The translations under genes were made by a program, and so were the position numbers. Below, in pieces: positions 11,264-22,440 of a stretch of 64,000 nucleotides of DNA (within the stretch, counting starts at the first letter, position 1; every line of letters begins with the position of its first letter). This DNA is from Rhypophila decipiens. Its lineage: Eukaryota > Ascomycota > Sordariomycetes > Sordariales > Naviculisporaceae. The notes under the pieces are model-generated. The model did not search any database. It saw only the letters and a program-made list of their open reading frames with translations, and was not told the DNA's origin. The stretch spans positions 49,209-113,208 of the forward strand of contig MU858172.1 of NCBI GenBank assembly GCA_033297075.1. The letters run 5' to 3'.

Positions 11264-12325
11264 TGTGTGTGAGGTTGTGACTGTGCTGTTTTTAAGTGTC
11301 TTGTCGTGATGTTTGGGTTTGAGGTCAGTTGATGTGGTTGATGAGGTGGTGAATGGTGATGATGGGTACGAGACAAGTAGACAGGAATGAGGTTCTGATT
11401 GAGGACTTATATCTACAAACGGGACGATGCAGTTTAACATGCCATCAATTTATGTTGTCGAAATTCCTAATCACACGCAAGAATGGTGTGTTCCAATTGC
11501 TGCTGTCTCGGGTACCTCGATGGCCCGGCTTTGTCATCCACTAACAGAGACCGTCTCGGTTGTCGTCTTCGGCCGAATCATGCCCAGCATTACGAACCTG
11601 TACCACACAAGCGGCCGGTACCATTGCGTAGTTCGGTGGTTAGGTAATCCAGCTGATGACTGTCAAACCGATCGGTAATAATGGTCCGCGACAAGACAGG
11701 TCATTTGGATTTCCATGATTCCAGGTTCTCACTGACAACTTGAGAAGCTGCGTTTCATGACCGAGGTTTGCTGGGACTGGACCAGCGTAACAGACGGGTT
11801 ACCGTATTAACGTTGGAAAATACGGAATCCATGCCCAAGTTAGGCGCTTCTAGGGCCTTCGGTGGTCGCTGGATCCGCACCCCACGCCGAGCGAGGCCTG
11901 TTATGAGATCTGCTGACCTAATTCGTCCGCCCTCAGCTCCGTTGATTCGTCCGGAGATTTCCCCCATCAAGCACAACGCCGGACCTCTGAGAATTGCCCT
12001 GGTTAGTTCTACTGTCTCCACTAATTATCTCTAATATCTTGTTATTTAATCCAAGGTGTGTAAAGGCCGTACCACTATAAATTTACAGGGAAGTTTTAAT
12101 AACATATTATGTATTCTAGTTAATATCATCCTTTTCACGTGGACTCAAGGGAAAATGTACTTCCCAAGCTTGGCATTCGCCAAGTTGGGCTGGCGGATCC
12201 TGAATAAGGCTAACTATTTTCAGAGGGGATCCACTTTTATTTTGGTCTGAAACTACCTACCTACCTAGGCTGCCATCTGTTCCGTAGCCATCGGACTCAT
12301 CATTACACGTGTACCTCTTGCAAAC
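11264..12325. other. Spacer between NmrA-like gene and NACHT-ankyrin gene
   Basis: No gene is supported. A block at ~11770-12030 is open on both strands and richer in GC than its surroundings; it may be an old repeat or gene relic, but no motif is recognisable. A CTACCTACCTAGG word at 12250-12268 is of the kind common in fungal promoters. Confidence 0.35.
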
Positions 12326-15300
12326 ATGTCTGACGGATACGAGGTCGTCGACCACGCCGAGACGGCCCTGGACGCCGCGGCTCTAAACAAGATCCGGGAC
12401 TAGCTGCAGTCGACGGACTACCTGGCGGAGTCGGGTGAATTCCGTCGTCATCTCTCTTCACAGTCTCCCGGCACGGGACTGTGGATATGCGAGACGGATG
12501 AGTACCGGAAGTGGCACGACTCAGATGACCACGGAAGCCTCTGGATCAAAGGCATCCCCGGCGCCGGCAAGTCGGTCATCGCGGCATCACTCGTCCAGCA
12601 TCTGCGCACAACCGAGAATCACCCGGTTCTGTTCTTTTTCTTCAGAAACATCGTCTCGACCAACTTTTCGCCTCGCGCCCTCATCCAGGATTGGCTCGCT
12701 CAGCTGCTTCCTCATTCTCCCAAGTTGCAGTTCATATTGCAACAATGCTTGGAGACCGAGCTGGCTGAGATATCCGATGGCGGCCTCTTTCAGTATTTTC
12801 TTGATGGGCTCTCCTGCATCCCCAAAGTGTACTGCATCGCTGATGCGCTTGACGAGATGGTGTCCGACGGTCGCCAGGGACCTTTTCTTGACCAGCTTAA
12901 CAGTCTGGCGACACACGAGCCTGCCTCCCTCAAGCTGCTCATGACGAGCAGACCGAAAAGGCATCTTCAAAGCGCCTTGCGGGACTCTTCCATCGTGCAT
13001 ATCAGCCTCCAGCAACGACTTGTTGATGTCGACATCATTGCCTATTTGCGCCAGCGAGTGGAAGAACATGCGCTCGGCGAGCCGGCTCGTCAGCACATCA
13101 TCGACATGGTCAGCAGGCGGTCGGAAGGCTTGTTCCTCTACGCCAAGCTTGCCATGGATCAGATCGTGCGCGATTTTGTGCCAGGAAGCGACAATCTCGT
13201 CGACATGGAGGCGCTAGAGGCGTCCCTGCCGGTCGGGCTGGAACAGACCTACAATGCCATGTTGGCAAAGCAGCGCGAGAAGAACGGGGTCTCGGTCGAG
13301 CTGCAAATGCATGTGCTCGAGGCCGTCACGCACTCGGCCCGTCCCTTGCGCTTGAACGAGCTCGCCAGTCTCACCAAGTGCATCTATCCCGAACTCAACC
13401 CACCCGGTGGTCTCAAGTCCCTCATCGCTACATGCTGCGGCTTGTTGGTCGAAGTCCTGGAGGATGAGACACTGCAGATTATTCACCACTCTCTTACTGA
13501 ATTTCTCCGCGGCGATACCCGTACCAAGCCTGCGAACGATGCGGCCGACTTCCCACTCATAGACCCAGACGCCGCACACAGGCGCATGGCCATGAACTGT
13601 CTCCGCTACCTCCGATCTGGCGCAATGCTGCAAGAAGGCGAGCCCGACACTGGGGATGCTGTCAAGGATACAATGGCGCTTGTCTACCGCACGCCCCCAC
13701 ATGCGTTTGATTACGACAAAGAGCACTACAAGTACAGCCATCTTGGCGAGAAGAGAGAAGAGGACCCCTTCGACTATCACCACGCTCGACTTTCCCACCC
13801 GTTTCTCGCATACGCCATCGAACACTGGCCATATCATGCGAACCAGTACGATGTACACGACAAGGCCTTCTTTGCAGCCATCCTGTCCTTCCTTGATCCC
13901 AATAGCCTCACCTTCTTGCGGTGGCTTCTCCTCCAGTGGGGGACAACATCTGAGACTCGAGGAAGTCAGGACGGCATTCCTCACGCGCTTCATCTCGCCG
14001 CATTTACCGGCCTTTCAAAGTTCGCTATGGCGCTGTTGAACCAAGATGCTACGTCGGTGTCCAGGCTGGATGCCCAGAGACGCGTCCCGTTGCACTGGGC
14101 AGCGGAAAAGGGCCACGCCAAAGTTGCTGCGTTGCTCATCGAACATGGGGCTGACCCCAACCCCGAGGATAGTCGCGGGCTCAAGCCGATACACCTGGCT
14201 GCCAAGAAAAATCACGCAGCCGTGCTCAGACTTCTTTTGGAGGCGGGCGTTGAGCCTGATAGCATCAAGACCAAGGAAGACCACGGCGGCCGCCTCCTTG
14301 GCGGCGAGAGGACTACTCGAGGGGAAGACGCCATCCTGTACGTTTGTCAGAGGGGACACCCGGAATGCGTGAGAGCAATGATTCCGTTCTGCAAGCCTGA
14401 GACGCTGGAGCGACTTCTCTGCGAATGTTGCCAATACAGCCGTTCCGAGGCCGTCCTCACCATCTTGGAGCACTCTGATGTCTCACCAGACGCCACCTTC
14501 CGGCAAGCCACGGCACTGTACTATGCATGCAATTCTGCCAATATCAAAGTGGTCGAGGCCCTCGTGCGACGCGGCGCTGATGTTAGAAAGACATCGACCT
14601 GGCTCCCACGGCGGACGATCAACGGAGGTAGACGAATACGGGCTGAGCGCGTGTGCGGGCCGATTCACGCTTTGGTCCAAATCTGGCAAGAAGACAACCA
14701 TGAAGCGTGTTGCTCCATCTTGAAGTGCCTAGTTGAGGCTGGCGCAGATCTCGAGCAGCTTGACGGAAACGGCGAGACGGCCTTCACCCTTGCTGCAGGC
14801 AGCGTGGACTACGGCTCGTACCCAGAACGCCGGGTCCTTCGCCTTCTCGCCCTCCAGGCGTTGATTGAGGCTGGCGCTAACGTTCATCGGCCCCTCAAGA
14901 ACGGTAGAACAGCACTTCATGTCGCAGCCATGTTCAACAACTTTGAGGCCATAACGCTCCTGATCAGACAAGGATACGACTTGAACCAGAAGGACGAAGA
15001 CGGAGACACGCCGTTGCTTTGCACTCTCCGACACACGAGGAAGGGCCCGAAAAGCGCCGCTACGATCGTCCATTATCTTCTCAGCCAAGGTGCCGATCCG
15101 GCTTGTCGTAACAAATATGGGGACACGCCAGCGGGCCTCGCCATGTCTGTCGACTTTGATCTATTCAAGACGCTCCTGTCTCGTTGCACAGATGACGAGA
15201 GGGTTTTGAAGGACTGCTGGTTCAAGCTATCAGGCACAGAAGTCGCTCACAAGGATGAGGACTTTGCTAGTTTTGTTGAGCTGCTTCTGGCAAAAGGTGT

Positions 15301-18300
15301 GCACATTGACACTCGAGACTCGCGGGGCAACACCCTCTACTTGCGCTGTTTGACTTTGGGCTCCGAGACCAGAATGAGTATTCTCAAGGGCCATGGGGCG
15401 GATCCGTCTGTGGTGAACAAGGATGGGGAGAACGCACTCTTCGTCCTCTTACGGACTGCATGGAAAAGATCGGATCAGCATCAGCGCGCGGAGGGCCTGA
15501 TTGCCGATGGGATTAATCCTCTAAGCAGAGACGGACGTGGAAATACGCTTCTTCATATTGTTGCCGGCGACTGGAAGAATGATGTCGACCATATAAAGTG
15601 GCTGCTTGGTCTTGGCATTCCCCTGACTGCCGTCAACAATAACGGCGAGACCCCTTTGCACGTATACTCGAGGGCTCCCAAGTCAAACGATTCGGGTGGC
15701 CATGGTATGGTTTCCGTCGTCCAAAATTCGCATTTCCTCGACGCTGTTGGGGCCGATGCCAGGGACGCGGTTGGAATCCTGGATAACGAGAGACTGGGCG
15801 TGGTACATGTAATGGCGATGACGTCGGAGCCCGAACTGGCCAAGTGGGTAGAAGCCGGAGCGGACCTTGGCCTGCTCACCAAGGATTCCCAGAACGTTCT
15901 GCATCTCGCCTGTCGGGCTCGCAAGCCGGGCATTTTGTGCCAAATCCTCAACTACCATTCCTCTGGGGCCGTCAGAGTTGACCACAAGGACAGTTTCGGC
16001 CTAACGCCTTTGCACGTTGCCTGCCTTTCTGGGCAAGTCGAGTCGGTGGCCCTTCTTCTAAAGCAGGGAGCGGATATTCACGCTCTCGGACCGCATAACC
16101 GGACGGCTCTTCATTTCTGCGCACAGTCCTCGCTAGAACAAGAGATTTGGGATTCCCAAGTCCTGCCAGATTGGATACGAGGCCCATCTCCTGGCCCCTT
16201 GCGCCCAGGGGGTCAGGGATCCCAGTTCGGGGTGAAGGAGCCCACTGTGAGAGGGGCTCCGAGCCGGCAAGTTGCACCCATTGCGAAGCTACTGATCAAA
16301 GCGGTATGATCAGCCCAACTTGTCTATATGTGAAGCAGAGTGCTAATCACGGTCCAGGGAATTGATGTCGCTGCCGCAGATGAAAGGGGATTCACTGCCT
16401 TGGATATGGCACTCCGTGAGAGCTGTGCCCACTTTGTGGAAATCTTTGCGAACGATGAGCAGCTGCTAAATAAAGCAACGACTCCGACGGAAAACTCTCA
16501 GAGAAGAAGGGGACATGAATCCCCAGACGCTTTGGAACAGTCGAGCCAGAAGATGAGGGCGCGTCTGGCCTTGGCGCGGCCGAGAAGCGGTCTGCCTCAT
16601 CTTCGAGCCTCGGGCGGCTCCGCGTTGCATCAAGTTCAGCAGTCGCCTCATCGATTTCTTGATCTCCTCACTGTCGACGACGCAGCTGAGCTGATCAACG
16701 AAGCTTTCGAAGCCGAACCGTCGCGCGCTTCGCATTACGCGCTACTAAAGGACTTGCTCAGGCCAGCCACGCTGGCCGTCGCCGAGAAAACGCCAGAGCT
16801 TGTCAGATATTACGACTCTTTTTTGCCGGCCCAGCAATACATTGAGAAGTCTCGGGAGGCTCAAGACAGGTACTACGATGTTCCTGCTCTCCCAGCCCTT
16901 CAAATGGCTTGCCATGCGTCAGAGTGTAACCTGGAGACACTGCGCTTCCTGGTCGAAACGGTCGGTGTGGACGTCAAGGCTCGCTCCGCGTATCAAGATG
17001 GTGACAGCTACTCAAGGAATGTCGAGATTTTTCCCGGCGGGACGGCACTCCATATTCTTGCCTGCGCCAAATATTACTGGCATGTGGAAGGCCTTCGTTA
17101 CCTCCTCGCCCATGGCGCCCAAGTCGACGCCCTTGACGAGCAAGGACGCTCCCCTCTGCACATTGCTGTCGGAAAGCAAATCGATTCTGGCAGCAGGCAT
17201 GACACTAGAAGTATCTGGGGTACGGCTGCTGCCCGGTTGCTTCTTGATCACGGCGCAGACCCGAATCTGCTCGACAAATACGGCTTGTCTCCGGTCTACA
17301 AGGCATCGGCGACCCCCGAGGCTCTGCAGGAGTTACTTGCGCGAGGGGCTAGTCCCACCTTGGGAAAACGCCTCCCCATCTTCGAGGTCATCTTTGATCA
17401 AAACCTCCGTGCGCTTGAGCTCCTGCTCAACAATGGTGTCGACGTCAACTCTCTTGACGAAACGCGCCGTGCCTTGGGCATGCACTACACTCTGAAGAAG
17501 GACCGCAAGTTGCACGCTGTCATATGCGCGGCTTTTGCGACGAAGCTCAACCATAGTTTCAAGGGTCGGGTGCCTCTACTGCGTACGCTTGTAGTCCGCG
17601 GAGCCGACTTGTACGTTCCCCTGAACGAGGATGAGACAGCCATCCACTTTCTCTTTGAGTTTCCGGAACTTGCTGTCCAAAAGGAGCTTCTCAGCCAGCC
17701 CTGCGTATCACGCATCCAATTCAACCGCCGTGATCAGCGAGGCAGGACCGTCTTGATGGCTGCCAGTGCGGCTTGTCATCTTGGCGACCGAAGGCAGGAT
17801 AATTCCGACACCCTCATGCGCATTCTAGGACACTGTGGGGATGCCACTCTCGTCGACAACAGCGGAAAGACGGCATTTCATCACTTGCTGCTCAACGAGC
17901 ATCCGAATGACGACACAGTTGTCGAGTTCATCAACCGCGAAGAGGTCCGCCCGACCATATTTCTCAAGGACAACGATGGATATACGCCCCTGCATTACGC
18001 CCTGCGCTTCCTCCGGCTTACAGTCTGCGAGCTACTCGTTTCCAAGGGCGCGAACCTACTCGAGGCGGACCCGAACGGACGCACCGCGCTGCATCATATT
18101 GCCGACCAGATCAACCGGACGAGACGCCCGTCTCCCACGGTCCTCGAACAAGATCTACCGACCGACTACCCAGACCAGTGCCTCGCGCTCTGGAACACAT
18201 TCTTGAACCAAGGAGGCTCCATCAACGCTGTCGACAAGGAAGGGAATACTCCTCTACATGTTTACCTCCTCTCGGATACTCGCGCTTCCAACTACTACCC

Positions 18301-18598
18301 AGATGGCGACCCCTGGTCGGAGCAAGTATGCCATCTCCAACTCTACGACAAATTGTTCCCCGCTGATGGCGGGGTTGACGTGTTTGCCGTCAACAACGAG
18401 GGAGAGACGATGCTCCATGTGACGGCGAGGCGGCCGGTTGGGTACGGTCAGGAAAAGGAACATGACAAGAAGCTTTTTGTTGCCTTGGTGGCCAAGGGGT
18501 TGGATCCGTTGAAAGAGGATGCCAAGGGGAGGAGTGCGTTGGATGTGGCGAGTGCGTGTGACAAGGACGATATTGTTGGGGCTTTTGGGAGGGGGTGA
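12326..18598 (+). pseudogene. Giant NACHT-ankyrin (NLR-like) gene with one amber codon at position 26
   Basis: Frame 12326-16303 joins 16358-18598 over a 54-nt intron (GTATGA, branch GCTAATC, CCAG) and would encode about 2,070 residues. The N-terminus leads straight into a NACHT: Walker A GIPGAGKS at residues ~76-83, Walker B-like CIADALDEM at ~170-178, then LLMTSRP and a winged-helix-like segment. From about residue 570 to the end there are some 25-30 ankyrin-type repeats (NGRTALHVAA, DGDTPLL, FGLTPLHVAC, DGYTPLHYAL). TAG at 12401-12403 interrupts KIRD-stop-LQ, where relatives carry Trp, so TGG to TAG is likely. The next in-frame ATG (12857) lies beyond Walker A and B, so re-initiation would not give a working NTPase. 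Everything else is intact. It is therefore a freshly dead allele, or the stop is read through or edited; I favour the first. Fungal NLRs of this build mediate non-self recognition. Confidence 0.85.
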
Positions 18599-18654
18599 CG
18601 GGCTTTGAGTATTTTACGTCTGTTTTGGTTTTTTTTATGCAGGCGCGTTACTAG

Positions 18655-18708
18655 TAATATTCAGGCACCAGTACTCTCGTATGCAGGCACCAGTCCAATT
18701 TGACTTTC
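18655..18708. repeat. Dispersed repeat, copy 1
   Basis: A ~54-bp block beginning TAATATTCAGGCA and ending AATTTGACTTT recurs at 26178-26230 with a few substitutions. Each copy itself contains two CAGGCA(C/A)CA words. It sits just after the stop of the NACHT-ankyrin gene. It may be the end of a degraded transposon. Confidence 0.6.
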
Positions 18709-19230
18709 CAGCCCAGAGGTATTGATTCAAGCAAGTCAAGTTAGTTAAAGCCTTTATTTCAGTAATTCATGGCATTTATTCTAGCCAGCTAAGGTATTCA
18801 TTCTACCTTAGTCAGTTAAGACACTAGGCGCCCCCAGAAAGGTTACCATTCTGATCTGTTCCGCAGCTTTAAAGCTACAGGGTCTGCTCTAACGAACACA
18901 TTAGTCTCCAGATCGCCTCAGGTCTCTTGTCCATGAACTTCAACATCCGCAATATGGAGTACCGCCATCCTCCAAATGTCACGGTTGAGGGGAAACCATG
19001 CTTCTCCGATTGCTGACCTCGGCTATTTGTACCAAGAAGAACACAAACTGCCCACTGAATGCGCTCCTCATTGTTAGTTTGGATGGCGTCACTCGCCTTT
19101 ACACTTGAATTCTCCGGTAATTTTCCCGGGCTTTTGTGTGGGCGTTAACAACCTCACACAGAGCAGTGCAGAGAAACAAACCAGAGATGGGTCATAGCAT
19201 GTTTGTGTCGAATGTCCATGAGAATTGAGG

Positions 19231-19240
19231 TATATATAAG
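19231..19240 (+). promoter_or_regulatory. TATA box of the secreted-protein gene
   Basis: TATATATAAG lies 105 bp before the ATG at 19345, a normal distance for a strongly expressed fungal gene; CT-rich sequence follows. Confidence 0.5.
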
Positions 19241-19344
19241 ATGTGATTGCCGTCTTTCCAAGGGAGAGATTTTCAGACATCATAACCACACTTTCTTAAC
19301 CTATAACCACTGGGATATCACAGAACGCAGCCTCCGAATTCACA

Positions 19345-19971
19345 ATGGTCGCCATTAAAAGCCTCCTCGCTCTTTTGCCCATTGTCCAACTTGGATCCGC
19401 GGCCATTACTTGTCTCAGGATTGGTCAGACCGCGACAGCAGTCTGGAAAAATGCTGCCGGGAAAACGTGCCGATTCACGGGTGTCGTTGGCTCCAACTTT
19501 GGACGGAATGCAATTGGATCCGAGTAAGTTTCTCATCTAAAGATCTAAAGATACACGTCGAAACAGTTGAGACTTACGAATACTGGCCTAGTTACTCCTG
19601 CAATGGCCGATGTGGTGCAGGCTGCTCAGGGGCGGCAGTTGGAAATGTCTAGTATGTGGCCAACATGTTCAGATCAACTTAAGATTGCTTGAGCAGACTG
19701 CTTACCGTAATGACCACAACTTAGCACAGAAGATTGCTTTTCACACGACATTTGCTCGTACTTTTATAGTGCCTCTGGAGGAGCCAGGTGCGTTTCTGTT
19801 CTGACCTTGAGAACAAAATACTGATCAAGGCAAACCTTTAGCGATCCTAATTGCGGGCCTGCCTTTAATGCTGCCGTTGACGACACGGCCCTGGGTGCTA
19901 TCAATGGCTGTGGGCAAACCAATCCCTCCAACCCGATATCCCCACCTAGTGCTCAACCGGTGTGCTCATAA
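19345..19971 (+). CDS. Small cysteine-rich secreted protein (effector-like)
   Basis: Four exons, 19345-19523, 19592-19651, 19725-19787 and 19842-19971, have consistent GT-AG borders (GTAAGT, GTATGT, GTGCGT donors) and encode 143 residues. The N-terminus is a classical signal peptide (MVAIKSLLALLPIVQLGSA, cleavage after Ala). The mature part has ten cysteines: TCLRIG, KTCRF, YSCNGRCGAGC, DCFSHDIC, NCGPAF, GCGQ and a terminal VCS. The CFSHDIC block recalls the C-x-HD-x-C active-site helix of small phospholipase A2 enzymes, but no Ca-binding loop is evident, so this may be coincidence. I recall similar proteins (CNGRCGAGC with CFSHD-C) in many plant-associated fungi, listed as a domain of unknown function. 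The spliced model was built by eye. Role in host interaction is inference from size, secretion and cysteines. Confidence 0.8.
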
Positions 19972-21056
19972 CCAGCACATTATAATATTGGAGACATTGA
20001 CTGGGTGGTAGTTGAGACCACTGCATTCTGTACAATGCAAGACTTGGAAAGTTTGTTAGTTCGATTCGTGATGATAGGGCCCCGGTCTCGACTTGAAAAT
20101 ACTCCCATTTCAAATCATTTCTACCGTTTCCCGTCCAGTTCCTTTCTTCTTTGCCATCACTAGCCCCTGAACCGGAAGACTGAGGGATGACATGGATGAA
20201 GACATCCATCAGCTTGTATTACCAGTCATGACTCGTGATACTCGGCTTGTCGGTCTTGGTCTCCGTCGTCAGCTCCCTTTTTGCCGCACCACTGAGGTGG
20301 TCTCTTCCCCCTTTCTTTTTTTTTTGCCTTCCTTTTCTTTCGAAGTATCGTCAGCATTAGCGGCAGAGACGATAGTCACATGGGCACTGGCTGATGATAT
20401 CCAGATCAAGTGAGCAAATCAAGAGCCAAGAAACATGACTTATCCCCAGTCTCGACTAGCACTGTGACATGACGACACCATCACCCAAGTCCGTCAGGCG
20501 AAACCATGGTGCATCCCCGGGTAGTGGCACCATAATCATCCCGTATTTGTTCGCTTCTTAACCGTTCCGGGAAATAGGTAACGAATCACACGGCGGAATA
20601 CGCCTTGGCCCAGGAGTGAACCTGGTTGCTGGATCCCGGCCGCGGATGAGCTCGGATGCGGCGCAGTCGAGATTTTGCCTCACGCGCCGCTTACTTGCAG
20701 TCCCCCTTTCATTTTTCATTCAGGGCAAGCCTCAAGATTACTTGCGCATTAAGGGCAACTGAAGTGTGCAAGAGTTGGTGCCATACTTTGGTCATGTTTG
20801 GGTCGTAATGATACACTGGCCTGCTAGTGATCACGTAAGCCCGGCCCATACAGTACATCACATAGACTGAGAGTATTAGGTGAACAGAACGAAACCTCTC
20901 GCGCTAAACACCAGATGTAACAGTGGTGACCGGTGAGGGTTGTCAGAGGTGAGTACCTTAGGTAACGAACCCCCACGTATTAAAGTCTCGGTTCCGCTCG
21001 CGGAATTTCGAGGCGATCCTTCGAACGAGCTGACGTTCGGTACTAAACTGAAGAGG
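19972..21056. other. Spacer, no gene seen
   Basis: Non-coding sequence between the secreted-protein gene and the MITE. It has polypyrimidine tracts near 20310-20340 and no frame longer than 90 codons with recognisable content. Confidence 0.4.
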
Positions 21057-21503
21057 ATTCATACGTACACAACCGCTTTTTCATACGTACACAACAATCT
21101 GGACCTGCCAAGTGCCTGGCGGCTGACCTTTTCCCCCCCCATTTTTCCGTACAAAAAAGTCGTTTTCCGGGGTCAACACCCATAACCACCGGTGCTCGCA
21201 AACACAACGTAATTAAATGTACATCGCCATCAATTGAAGACATCACCAATCGAACACATCGCCGTCAATTAAATACATCGCCGCCAGTTGAACACATCGC
21301 CGTCAATTGAACACATCGCCAATCGAACACATCGCTATTCAAGGTATAGTTGTACCAGTGTATTGGTGGGTTTGGCTTCAAGTGTTGATTGCTGGGACCC
21401 ATGAAAGTGTGGTTTATTGTAAGGAAAAAGGCTATTTTTTCTTGCCGGCTGCCATGTGGGGAATGTTGTGTACGTATGAAAAAGTGGTTGTGTACGTATG
21501 AAT
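21057..21503. mobile_element. MITE-like element with 39-bp terminal inverted repeats
   Basis: The left end (21057-21095) and right end (complement of 21465-21503) match over about 39 bases with one mismatch. The arm starts ATTCATACGTACACAACC. Each arm contains CATACGTACACAAC twice, so it is itself a direct repeat. The element is ~447 bp, has no coding capacity and contains a minisatellite. A target duplication could not be assigned with confidence. Confidence 0.75.
21221..21338. repeat. Minisatellite with 19/16-bp units inside the MITE
   Basis: About 6.5 units beginning ACATCGCC follow one another, with lengths 19, 16, 19, 19, 19, 16 and a partial 16. Long units read ACATCGCCGTCAATTGAAC with small changes; short units end AATCGAAC. 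The alternation suggests slippage of a composite unit. Confidence 0.75.
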
Positions 21504-22330
21504 GCTCTGATATGCAGGTAAATACGGTAACACTCAACCACATAATGACCCCAAATCATCTGATGCCTTGCGGGTATCCCCTGGCCCCTGTTTCCTTAAT
21601 ATGGGTAGGGCAGCGAGATCCATAATCCATTATCCCACGCCGCGTCGTTCCATGCCAACAACCAAGTAATCACCCATGCTCTCAATTACTCAGCCACTCA
21701 TGCCCCTTGAATGAACTTGCAAAAGAACCCTCAATCTCGAGTTTCTTCAGGGGCCCTGAACAATGATCACCATCACAATCACCCTCTCGTGACTAATTCG
21801 ACAAATACCATGTCTGAATATTCAATAGATCCGGATTGACGGGAGAAGGTCCGTCTCTAGAAGTCTATTCTGACCACCCACGACGCAAATGTCAAAGGAG
21901 CAGTGAGGCTCCCCATGTCTCATGGGACACTCACACAGGATTCATAATCCAAAAGAGACCTCTGCTGACTCACCTCAGGTCCAATACAACCGCACTTCAA
22001 GACTCCCAGCAGGCGCCTTACGGTATTCAGCTCTAGGTGAGGTGAAGGGTGTGCTCACGGCCCAACTAAATTCATGCTTTCGAATATGAACTCCACCGAC
22101 AGCGCCCGCCTCCTATACATTCTCGTCCTAGGCCAAGGAATGCCGGCCCATCCTCCGGCGGCGTATGCCCATCCCAACGATGTCTCGCCCCAACGCCGTG
22201 GATAGTCATGTTCATGCAAGACTTGGCCCACGAATCTTGCCTGGGAACGGGATCTTTTGGTGATCACGAAGACGTGTGGGTGCCATCTGTTTGAATAGTA
22301 CCACGATGCTCAGATGGATCGTGGATGAGA
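21504..22330. other. Spacer upstream of the subtilase
   Basis: Only frames under 80 codons with no motif. It probably contains the promoter of the protease gene. Confidence 0.4.
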
Positions 22331-22337
22331 TATATAA
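22331..22337 (+). promoter_or_regulatory. TATA box of the subtilase gene
   Basis: TATATAA lies 104 bp upstream of the subtilase ATG (22441), the same spacing as the TATA box of the secreted-protein gene. Confidence 0.5.
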
Positions 22338-22440
22338 GTCGACACAGACCCTCCTTACCATGGAAATGTTTACCTCGACATCACGATCAACCAGTCATTC
22401 GTTTCCCTATTACCATCATTGGTAGTTTACGTTGATCAAG

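Noticed and set aside
13214..13993. 259-codon open frame antisense to the NACHT-ankyrin gene
   Set aside because: Overlaps conserved NACHT coding sequence in full; no motif.
21221..21338. CRISPR-like array
   Set aside because: Units are contiguous 16/19-bp satellites without unique spacers, inside a eukaryotic MITE.
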